NCBI GenBank assembly: GCA_021808665.1
Contig: JAKBBA010000006.1
Span: 1 to 64,000, forward strand
Direction: 5' to 3'
Source of the DNA: Actinomycetes bacterium
Lineage (GTDB): Bacteria > Actinomycetota > Acidimicrobiia > Acidimicrobiales > Palsa-688
Length of the DNA stretch: 64,000 nucleotides
Shown in pieces: positions 1 to 7,266 of the stretch (position 1 is its first letter; every line of letters starts with the position of its first letter). The notes beneath the pieces are model-generated. The model ran no database searches, was not told the origin of the DNA, and saw only the letters and a list, made by a program, of their open reading frames with translations. Made by a program: the position numbers and the translations under genes.

Positions 1-333
<333 letters not shown>

Positions 334-704
334 GATCCACTCGCAACTTGCGCTGCAAGCAAACCAGAGAGCCGAGCGGGACCTGGCAGATCCCGCCCAA
401 CTGGCACAAGACGGATTTGTTGTCCGTCTAATGCTGAATTGTGGTTGACATCTTCCGTAGGCACTCGCCGTAGGAGCCGGACGAAATCCGACCTACAAGG
501 CAAGCACCAGGCGGAGATGCCCGCACTAGCTTTTGTTTTCCTCTGTTCCGTTTTCAAGGAGCACTGCCCGGGCACACAGTCATAAGACCGGAGGTGCTCG
601 GTTTCGCTACCAGCATCTTGCTGGACCGTATCGGTAGCGGGCCAAAAGCTCGCTGTCCTGTCGGCGCTGCTATCTCCTCCAGCTTAGCAGCTGGATTCGA
701 AGCG
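334..704 (-). other. rrn leader, transcribed spacer upstream of 16S
   Basis: About 370 bases between the inferred rrn transcription start and 16S, without a credible gene. It holds several hairpins that could serve processing: 376-396 (6-bp arms around 9 bases), 410-428 (GACGGA/TCCGTC), 470-496 (GTAGG...CCTAC with an inner CGGA/TCCG) and 678-693 (CCAGCT-TAGC-AGCTGG). A boxA-like element is annotated separately. Which hairpin, if any, is an RNase III site cannot be decided from sequence alone. Confidence 0.75.
548..564 (-). promoter_or_regulatory. boxA-like antitermination element
   Basis: On the minus strand this reads GTGCTCCTTGAAAAC, close to the boxA of other actinobacterial rrn leaders (core GTTCTTTGAAAAC). 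It sits about 215 bases upstream of mature 16S, as expected for NusB/NusE (S10) loading. A nusB gene is present in this window at 40972-41376. Confidence 0.65.
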
Positions 705-711
705 GCTTCAC

Positions 712-740
712 ACTTTACTCCCCTGCCGGGTTCCTGTCAA
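712..740 (-). promoter_or_regulatory. rrn operon promoter (P1)
   Basis: A near-consensus housekeeping promoter on the minus strand: -35 TTGACA at 735-740, a 17-bp spacer, and -10 TAAAGT at 712-717. Transcription should start near 705, about 370 bases before 16S. It begins only 41 bases after the mpg stop codon, with no obvious terminator between them. Confidence 0.85.
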
Positions 741-781
741 GTGACTTGGTTCCGGACTTTCGGGGTTCAGTGGAGCGGGTG

Positions 782-1411
782 TCACTGTAGCAGGTTCTGA
801 CTACGTCGCGGCAAGACAAAGCGCCAAAGCTTGTCATTCGCCTTCGAAATTCCAATCCTAGGCGTCCTGACCAGGGCTAAGTCTATTGCATGATTTCTTT
901 GACCCTCGTGGAGAGTGACCGGACTTAACGGGTCGCAAAGGTCGGTTCCGTCGTGTGTGCCGTCGATGCCCATCGCTTGTGTCAAACGGCCCGGACCTGA
1001 GCAAAGGTCTGCGTCCCTGCCTACCCGGCCGTCCTTCCAACGCCCGCGTCTCATCACCTCGACACCACCACGGGGTAGGAGAGCACGGATTAGCACGGCT
1101 CCCGCTTCACCCTCGTCGCCGGTCACCACGTTGGCACACCAGTGGACGCCGTAGCTCCTATAGACATACAACAGCCCGGCCCTCCCGAACATCGTCGCGT
1201 TCCGAGCGGTCCTGCCACGATAGGCGTGCGAAGCGGGGTCATCGGCGCCGCCGTAGGCCTCTACCTCGACGACAATCCCGAGCTGCCCGTCGCCGCCTGC
1301 CAGGATGGAGCCGAGCAGGGCCGGGGCAACTACGTCGGCCCTGTCTCGTAGAAGCTGTCTCGAAAAGCTGCGGCCGGCACCTCCGGACCTAAGCCTCGGA
1401 GTGTCCACCAA
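782..1411 (-). CDS. mpg: 3-methyladenine DNA glycosylase (AAG/MPG family)
   Basis: 209-residue base-excision repair glycosylase that removes alkylated purines. The family landmarks are present: the catalytic Glu in VVEVEAYGG, the nucleotide-flipping region with SHAYRGRTARNATMFG, YVYRSYGVHWCANVV, and the C-terminal CSGPGRLTQAMGI. The length is normal. The start is TTG at 1411 (or GTG one codon on, at 1408); either overlaps the end of argH by about 20 bases, so it is probably translated from the arg operon message. No ATG is available before the conserved region. Confidence 0.93.
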   Translation of the reverse strand: MVDTPRLRSGGAGRSFSRQLLRDRADVVAPALLGSILAGGDGQLGIVVEVEAYGGADDPASHAYRGRTARNATMFGRAGLLYVYRSYGVHWCANVVTGDEGEAGAVLIRALLPRGGVEVMRRGRWKDGRVGRDADLCSGPGRLTQAMGIDGTHDGTDLCDPLSPVTLHEGQRNHAIDLALVRTPRIGISKANDKLWRFVLPRRSQNLLQ

Positions 1412-2786
1412 GTTCGAGCTCGACCTTGGTGATCAGCTCCTTGAAGCTCTCAATTTGGGCCCGCACAGGGAGCGGTCCGGCACCGCCGGGGGTCGTGCGC
1501 CGCAACACAGCGGTCCCAGGTTCAAGGAGACCGACGGCCTCGCTTCCCAAGGCCGGGTGCGCCTCGACCAGCTCGTCCAACGGCACGTGTCGTTGCATCG
1601 CGTCCCTCACCAGACCACCGACGATGGCGTGCGCCTCGCGGAAGGGCGTGCCCCCAGCGACGAGCCACTCAGCCAGGTCCACCGCGCAAGCGAAAGGTGT
1701 GTCAGCGGCTTGTCGCATCCTGGCCAGGTTCCAAGTAGCAGTCGCTAGCAGGCCCGTAAGGGCACTCAACCCCCGGTTCGTCTGGTCCAACGCGTCGAAG
1801 AGCGGCTCCTTGTCCTCTTGGAGGTCCCTGTTGTAAGACAGGGGCAGCCCCTTGAGAGTCGCCATGAAACCGGCCAGCTCCCCAATAAGCCTCCCCGAGC
1901 GACCGCGAGCAAGCTCGGCGATGTCAGGGTTCTTCTTCTGCGGCAGCATCGAGCTGCCCGTAGAATAAGCGTCGTCCAAGGTGACAAAACCGAACTCCTC
2001 GGATGACCACAGCACAAGTTCTTCGCCGATCCGGGACAGGTGAACGCCGATCAGCGCAAGCGCGAACAACGACTCAGCCACGAAGTCGCGGTCAGATACA
2101 GCGTCGAGCGAGTTGTCGAAGCGGCGAGCAAAGCCGAGCAGAGCCGCCGTACGGTCAGGATCCAAGGCTAAGGACGACCCGGCGAGGGCACCAGCCCCGA
2201 GGGGGGAAACGTCGACCCTTCGTCGAGCATCCTCTAGTCGCTCGACGTCGCGAGCGAAAGCCCACCCGTGCGCTAGCAGATGGTGCGAGAGCAGAACAGG
2301 CTGGGCTCGCTGCAGGTGCGTGTAGCCCGGCAAGTACGCTTCGCCGGCCTCGATCGCACGCCCTAGCAAGACCTTCTGCAATCCGACGAGGTTGCGAGCG
2401 ACTCGGCGTAGCTCCCGCTTTGTGAACAGGCGGAGGTCGGTGGCAACCTGGTCGTTGCGGCTCCTGCCGGCGTGAAGCTGGGCGCCAGCCCGGCCAGCCA
2501 GCTCGGTGACGCGTCGTTCCACGACGCTGTGGATGTCTTCCTCCCCGGGGTGAAACTCCAGTTTGGAACTCAGCACTTCTTCCCGCACGTGGTCGAGGGC
2601 CGCCTGCATGATCACGCCGTCGGACTCGGCAACGATACCTGCCCCTACCAGCCCTGCGACGTGTGCTTTGGAACCGGCGATGTCGTCGAGTGCCAGCCTG
2701 TTGTCGTAGCCGAGGCTCACGGTGTAATCGAGCAGCGCCTCCGCTGGGTCAGTCGCACCGAAACGACCCTGCCATAGGGTCGCCAT
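1389..2786 (-). CDS. argH: argininosuccinate lyase
   Basis: 465-residue member of the aspartase/fumarase superfamily that cleaves argininosuccinate into arginine and fumarate, the last arginine step. The signature loop GSSMLPQKKNPD lies near residue 280, and HAGRSRNDQVATDLRLF near residue 105 is the usual substrate-binding segment. Length is typical. It is the last arg gene of the argC-B-D-F-R-H run, 36 bases after argR. argG, normally just upstream of argH, is absent. Confidence 0.97.
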   Translation of the reverse strand: MATLWQGRFGATDPAEALLDYTVSLGYDNRLALDDIAGSKAHVAGLVGAGIVAESDGVIMQAALDHVREEVLSSKLEFHPGEEDIHSVVERRVTELAGRAGAQLHAGRSRNDQVATDLRLFTKRELRRVARNLVGLQKVLLGRAIEAGEAYLPGYTHLQRAQPVLLSHHLLAHGWAFARDVERLEDARRRVDVSPLGAGALAGSSLALDPDRTAALLGFARRFDNSLDAVSDRDFVAESLFALALIGVHLSRIGEELVLWSSEEFGFVTLDDAYSTGSSMLPQKKNPDIAELARGRSGRLIGELAGFMATLKGLPLSYNRDLQEDKEPLFDALDQTNRGLSALTGLLATATWNLARMRQAADTPFACAVDLAEWLVAGGTPFREAHAIVGGLVRDAMQRHVPLDELVEAHPALGSEAVGLLEPGTAVLRRTTPGGAGPLPVRAQIESFKELITKVELELGGHSEA

Positions 2787-2822
2787 CAGCAGCCCAGACC
2801 TGCGGTAGCGTTCAACGGCCCA

Positions 2823-3290
2823 TCACAGCCCGGCGAGGCGTGAAATTCGATCGGCAAGAGCGCAACCTCCAGTCTGTTCGTCGGCAACCACCAGCAACGT
2901 GTCATCACCAGCAACAGTACCTACCACTTCGGCAAGTCCCGCCCGGTCCAACGCCGACGCCACCACGTGCGCAGACCCGGGCGGTGTCCTTACGACCACC
3001 AGGTTCGCCGACGAGGTGACCTCCACCACCCAGTCGCCTAGGACTCTCCGCAGGTGCTCCTCAGGAGCTACACGATCTTTAGGTAGGTCGGGGACGGCGT
3101 AGATGGACTCACCTCCGGCCGCTCGAACTTTCACAGCTCCTATCTCCTCTAGATCCCGTGACACCGTCGCCTGTGTAGCCTCGACTCCAGCTTCGGCCAG
3201 CAGCTCTACGAGCTGACCTTGGCTGGCTACCGCGTGGAGCTCCAAGATCTGCTCGATGCGGTGTTGGCGCGCCGCTCGGGGGAGCCTCAT
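2823..3290 (-). CDS. argR: arginine repressor
   Basis: 155-residue arginine-sensing transcription factor. The N-terminal winged helix (about residues 1-70) contains VEATQATVSRDLEEIGAVKV, and the C-terminal hexamerisation and arginine-binding domain carries the GTVAGDDTLLVV motif. The start is the ATG at 3290, whose ATGA overlaps the argF stop; longer reading of the frame upstream only overlaps argF and resembles no known protein. It presumably autoregulates by binding the operator-like palindrome upstream of argC at 7205-7226. Confidence 0.95.
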   Translation of the reverse strand: MRLPRAARQHRIEQILELHAVASQGQLVELLAEAGVEATQATVSRDLEEIGAVKVRAAGGESIYAVPDLPKDRVAPEEHLRRVLGDWVVEVTSSANLVVVRTPPGSAHVVASALDRAGLAEVVGTVAGDDTLLVVADEQTGGCALADRISRLAGL

Positions 3291-4174
3291 TCGCCGACCA
3301 CCCACTCGCATATCGCCCGGGCGGCGTGCATACGGTTCTCCGCCTGATCCCAGACTGCGCTCCTCGGACCGTCGATCACAGACGCTTCGACTTCCATCCC
3401 CCGATGCGCAGGGAGGCAGTGCATGAACACCGCTTGGGGCGCAGCGCGCGACATGAGCGCTTCGGTGACGCAAAAACCCCTGAAGGCCTCGACCCGCTCC
3501 GCCTCCTCGCCTTCTTGGCCCATCGACACCCACACGTCGGTGCACACGGCGTCAACTCCGCCCACTGCGCTATAAGGGTCTGTGGTCACCTCGACGGACA
3601 CGCCGCGGCTCCTTGCGGCACGCAGGGTGGCCTCGTCGAGCTCGTATCCTCGCGGGCTCGCAACAGCCACGTCCACGCCCACCATGGAACAGGCGATCAC
3701 CAGGCTTCGAGCGACATTGTTGGCGTCACCGACCCACGCTACGCGCCGACCCTTCAAGGTGCCCCAACGCTGTTGCATCGTGAGCAGATCCGCTACTGCC
3801 TGCGAAGGGTGCGAAACCTCGGAGAGAAGGTTCACCACCGGCACGGCATCGACGCTGGCCATTCCCTCCAGCGAGGCGTGCTCGGCCACTCGAGCGGCCA
3901 CGATGGCGTGGTAGCGAGCGAGAACGCGGGTCACGTCCTCCACGCTCTCGCGCGTGGCGATGCCGATCTCCTCTCCGCGAATAGCAACTGGGTGACCGCC
4001 AAGGGCGACGACCGCCATCTCGAAGGCGTTACGCGTCCGGTTCGACGGCTTCTCGAAGATCAAGGCTACGCCTCTACCTTCGAGGATCCGTGCCGGCCGG
4101 CGGTTCGCCGCGGCCGCCAGGACCCCTACCAGGTCCGCCTCAGAAAGGTCGTCTACTTCGAGAAGGTGCCTCAT
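3287..4174 (-). CDS. argF: ornithine carbamoyltransferase
   Basis: 295 residues; makes citrulline from ornithine and carbamoyl phosphate. It has the carbamoyl-phosphate loop at residues 44-48, the SHPSQAVADLLT helix, the WVGDANNVARS turn, and the ornithine loop HCLPAHRG near residue 253. The loop reads SNRTR rather than the usual STRTR. The chain is slightly short for the family (about 300-335). The gene overlaps argD (ATGA, 4171-4174) and argR (ATGA, 3287-3290), so the three are translationally coupled. Confidence 0.96.
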   Translation of the reverse strand: MRHLLEVDDLSEADLVGVLAAAANRRPARILEGRGVALIFEKPSNRTRNAFEMAVVALGGHPVAIRGEEIGIATRESVEDVTRVLARYHAIVAARVAEHASLEGMASVDAVPVVNLLSEVSHPSQAVADLLTMQQRWGTLKGRRVAWVGDANNVARSLVIACSMVGVDVAVASPRGYELDEATLRAARSRGVSVEVTTDPYSAVGGVDAVCTDVWVSMGQEGEEAERVEAFRGFCVTEALMSRAAPQAVFMHCLPAHRGMEVEASVIDGPRSAVWDQAENRMHAARAICEWVVGE

Positions 4175-5310
4175 CCGAGCACCCGGGAAAGGATCCCCAC
4201 GGCCTCGTCGATCTCTGCTTCGCTCACAAGCAGCGACGGAGCCAGGCGCAAAGCACTGGGCGTGACGGCGTTCACAACCAAGCCGGCGTCGAGCGCTGCG
4301 GCCGCTAGCGCCCCGGCTGAACGTCCCTGCTCCAACTCTGCAGCAAGCAGCAGGCCGAGCCCGCGAACTTCTCGCACTCCGTTTAGCTGTGACAGCTTAC
4401 TTGACAGATAAGCCCCGGCCGCTTCGGCGCGCTTGGGTGCGTCAACCGACTCCATTACACCGAGCGTCGCCAGCGCAGCCGAGGTCGCCAAGGGTTGGCC
4501 CCCGAAGGTCGAGCCGTGATCGCCGACCACGAAGGCTTCAGCGACGTCCTGTCTCGCCCAGCATGCCCCTATGGGAACCCCGTTTCCCAACGATTTTGCG
4601 ACGGTGACCACGTCGGGGGCCACCCCGTATCTTTGGAAGGCGAACCACCGACCTGTTCTAGCGAGACCCGTCTGAACCTCGTCGAGTATGAGAAGCGCCC
4701 CGGCTTCGTCGCAGATTCGACGCACTTCACGCAGATATTGCTCGCCGGCAGGGTTGACGCCACCCTCGCCTTGCACCACCTCGATAAGGACGGCACACAC
4801 AGAGGGGTCCATCGCCTTGCGAAGGTCCTCGGGGTCTTTCCAGGCAACGTGGCGGAACCCTTCCGGCAGCGGCTGGAAGGCTTCGTGCTTGGAAGGCTGG
4901 CCGGTCGCGTGCAGCGTCGCCAACGTCCTGCCGTGGAACGACCCGTAGGCGCTTACCACGACGTGACGGCCCCGCCCTCCGAAGCGCCGGGCGAGCTTGA
5001 TGGCTGCTTCGTTGGCTTCTGCCCCGCTGTTGGCGAAGAACACCTGGCCCGGACCGGCGTCTATCAGCCGGTCGAGAACCTCGGATAGCTCCCGCTGTGG
5101 CAGAGTTCCAAAGAGGTTCGACACGTGTACGAGGGTGCCGGCCTGCTCGCAGACGGCTCTGGTCACCGCCGGATGGCAATGACCGATCGACGTGACCGCG
5201 AGGCCGCTGAGAAAGTCCAGGTAGCGTTTGCCGCGCTCGTCCCACAGCACGCTACCCGAGCCTTTGACGAAGGTCACCGCCTGTGGCGGGTAGGTTCCCA
5301 TCAGGGTCAT
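4171..5310 (-). CDS. argD: acetylornithine aminotransferase
   Basis: 379-residue class III PLP-dependent aminotransferase of arginine synthesis. Visible landmarks: the GAEANEAAIKLAR cofactor phosphate region, LILDEVQTGLARTGRWFAFQ with the cofactor-contacting Asp, the PLP lysine in TVAKSLGNGVPIGACW, and the HGSTFGGQPLATSAAL motif. Length is usual. It overlaps argB by ATGA (5307-5310). Confidence 0.96.
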   Translation of the reverse strand: MTLMGTYPPQAVTFVKGSGSVLWDERGKRYLDFLSGLAVTSIGHCHPAVTRAVCEQAGTLVHVSNLFGTLPQRELSEVLDRLIDAGPGQVFFANSGAEANEAAIKLARRFGGRGRHVVVSAYGSFHGRTLATLHATGQPSKHEAFQPLPEGFRHVAWKDPEDLRKAMDPSVCAVLIEVVQGEGGVNPAGEQYLREVRRICDEAGALLILDEVQTGLARTGRWFAFQRYGVAPDVVTVAKSLGNGVPIGACWARQDVAEAFVVGDHGSTFGGQPLATSAALATLGVMESVDAPKRAEAAGAYLSSKLSQLNGVREVRGLGLLLAAELEQGRSAGALAAAALDAGLVVNAVTPSALRLAPSLLVSEAEIDEAVGILSRVLG

Positions 5311-6185
5311 GAGTCGGTCACCATCGTTCCTATCCCTTCCCTGGTAAAGATCTCCAGGAGTAGCGAGTGCGGTGCGCTTCCGTCGAGGATGTGCACGTTG
5401 CCGACGCCGGCTTGGACTGCTTTCATCGCCGAGCGTGCCTTCGGGATCATCCCACCGTCGATATCTCCGCGCTCGATCATTGAAGCCAGCGTGCTAACAG
5501 GCACCGTCGACATGCGTGTTGCAGGATCGTCCCGGTCGGTGCGGATGCCGTCGACGTCGGTTAGATAGACGAGCTTCACGGCGTTGACTGCGGCGGCGAT
5601 CGCCCCTGCAGCAGTATCCGCGTTTATGTTGTAGGCCTGTCCGTGCTCGTCGGTGCCGATGGTCGCGACCACCGGTATCAGGTCCTCTGCCATCAGCCTG
5701 TCAAGCAGCTCTGGGCGAACAGAGCTCACCTCGCCGACGAAACCAAATTTGGGATCTTTCGCCTCGGCGGTTATCACCCCGGCGTCCTCGCCCGACACGC
5801 CCACGGCGAGCGGTCCGTGGCGGTTGATCGCTGCGACGATGTCACGGTTCACTTTGCCGACCAGCACCATGCGGGCGATGTCGAGGGTGTCGGCGTCGGT
5901 GACCCGCAGCCCGTCGACAAACTCCGGTACCTTTCCGAGCCGGGCCATGAGCTCCCCGATCTGTGGACCGCCGCCGTGAACCACGAGCGGTCTCATGCCG
6001 ACTGAGCGCATCAGTACCACGTCGGTGCAGAACGATTGCAGCGCCTCGTCGTGACCGACGCTTCCGTCGACCCCCAGTGCGTTCCCGCCATACTTGACTA
6101 CGACCACTTGGCCCCAAAAGCGCCGGATGTACGGCAGGGCCTCGACGAGGATCTCGGCTTTAGCGGACGCAGATAGGCCGCTCAC
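5307..6185 (-). CDS. argB: acetylglutamate kinase
   Basis: 292-residue amino acid kinase that phosphorylates N-acetylglutamate. VVVKYGGNALG and VVHGGGPQIGELM near the N terminus bind phosphate, and NINADTAAGAIAAAV is the nucleotide-binding region. I place the start at GTG 6185, where GTGA overlaps the argC stop; the frame is open further upstream but only inside argC. Family length is about 290-300, which matches. argJ, which usually separates argC and argB in actinobacteria, is missing. Confidence 0.95.
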   Translation of the reverse strand: MSGLSASAKAEILVEALPYIRRFWGQVVVVKYGGNALGVDGSVGHDEALQSFCTDVVLMRSVGMRPLVVHGGGPQIGELMARLGKVPEFVDGLRVTDADTLDIARMVLVGKVNRDIVAAINRHGPLAVGVSGEDAGVITAEAKDPKFGFVGEVSSVRPELLDRLMAEDLIPVVATIGTDEHGQAYNINADTAAGAIAAAVNAVKLVYLTDVDGIRTDRDDPATRMSTVPVSTLASMIERGDIDGGMIPKARSAMKAVQAGVGNVHILDGSAPHSLLLEIFTREGIGTMVTDS

Positions 6186-7198
6186 GGATACAGTCCGATC
6201 GTCGACAGCCCGCTGCGCTCGTCGATGCCGACGGCGGCGTTGGCGCACTGAACCGCCTGGCCGGCCGCACCCTTGGTGAGATTGTCGAGGGCGCAAATCG
6301 AAATGACCCAACCGGTGCGCTCGTCGCGTCGGGCCGTCAGGTGAGCGGTGTTCGATCCGAGCGTCGCCTTGGTAGAAGGCGACCGCTCGGACACCACTAC
6401 GAACGGCTCATCTTTGTAGAAGTCTGCGAGTACGCCGAGAGGGTCGGAGTGCGACGCAGGGCGGGAGTAACAGGTTGCGAGGATCCCACGGTTCATCGGT
6501 GCGAGGTGCGGGGTGAAGATGACCTGGGCTCCGCTGGCTTGTTCGATCTCGGGTGTGTGCCTGTGGTTAACAAGGCCGTACGCGACGAAGTCCTCGTCGA
6601 CTGCGTTGAAGTGGGTGTTGGGCTTGGGCGCGCGCCCCGCTCCAGACACGCCGCTTGCGGCGTCGACGATCACCCCGGACGGGTCGACCGACCCGCTCCT
6701 GACCAACGGAGCTAGCGCGAGAGCCGCCGCTGTCACGTAGCAGCCCGCAGCTGCTATCAAAGACGCTCCAGCAAGCTGCTCACGGTACAGCTCCGGGAGG
6801 CCGTAGACCGCTTCGGAGAGAAGCTCGGGACATGCATGCTCGTGGTTGTACCAAAGCGGGTAGAGGGCCGGATCGCGGAGGCGGAAGTCGGCAGCCAGAT
6901 CCACGATGACACCCACCTTGGAGCGCAGCCGCGGCACGAGGTTTTGGGAGACCCCGTGGCCCATCGCCAAGAAGACGACGTCGAGCCCATCGGCCTTTTC
7001 GGGGTCGGCTTCGACGAAGACGTCGTCGGGGTACGCAACAGCAAGGTTGGGATAAAGCGAAGCGACGGGAGTTCCAGCCTGGCTGTCACCGCTGAGCATC
7101 ACGACCTCGAAGCTGGGGTGCCCGGCGAGAATCCTCAGAAGCTCGGCGCCGGCGAAGCCTGACGCACCGAACACTCCCACTGACCGCCTGGAAACCAT
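6182..7198 (-). CDS. argC: N-acetyl-gamma-glutamyl-phosphate reductase
   Basis: 338 residues from the ATG at 7198; reduces N-acetylglutamyl phosphate to the semialdehyde. The Rossmann turn GASGFAGAELLRILAGHP is at the N terminus, the catalytic Cys is in AAAGCYVTAAALAL, and the C-terminal HRHTPEIEQ and GFTP-like region HLAPMNRGI are normal. A GTG five codons earlier (7213) lies inside the operator-like palindrome, so I prefer the ATG. That ATG sits 6 bases after a TATAGT -10, suggesting a leaderless message. It is the first gene of the arginine operon. Confidence 0.94.
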   Translation of the reverse strand: MVSRRSVGVFGASGFAGAELLRILAGHPSFEVVMLSGDSQAGTPVASLYPNLAVAYPDDVFVEADPEKADGLDVVFLAMGHGVSQNLVPRLRSKVGVIVDLAADFRLRDPALYPLWYNHEHACPELLSEAVYGLPELYREQLAGASLIAAAGCYVTAAALALAPLVRSGSVDPSGVIVDAASGVSGAGRAPKPNTHFNAVDEDFVAYGLVNHRHTPEIEQASGAQVIFTPHLAPMNRGILATCYSRPASHSDPLGVLADFYKDEPFVVVSERSPSTKATLGSNTAHLTARRDERTGWVISICALDNLTKGAAGQAVQCANAAVGIDERSGLSTIGLYP

Positions 7199-7204
7199 TG
7201 CAGT

Positions 7205-7226
7205 ACTATACACAACTCTGCATAGT
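7205..7226 (-). promoter_or_regulatory. putative ARG box overlapping argC -10
   Basis: An imperfect 22-bp palindrome, ACTATGCAGAG/TTGTGTATAGT on the minus strand, lies directly before argC. It includes the -10 hexamer TATAGT (7205-7210), 6 bases from the argC ATG. The position and AT-rich half sites fit an ArgR operator and the operon encodes ArgR, but the match to published ARG boxes is by eye only. No clear -35 is visible. Confidence 0.5.
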
Positions 7227-7229
7227 CAT

Positions 7230-7246
7230 GCGGCCTGTTTGGCCGC
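7230..7246 (-). terminator. hairpin after pheT
   Basis: A perfect 6-bp stem GCGGCC/GGCCGC around a 5-base loop, 20-37 bases after the pheT stop and just upstream of the argC operator. There is no T-run after it, so it may be a weak or Rho-assisted terminator separating pheST from arg. Confidence 0.4.
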
Positions 7247-7266
7247 GCGGCTCTAGCAGTGGGTCG

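Noticed and set aside
3326..4411. A long plus-strand frame of about 360 codons opposite argF and argD.
   Set aside because: It is antisense to two well-conserved genes, has no recognisable domain, and reflects GC-rich codon bias in the opposite frame.
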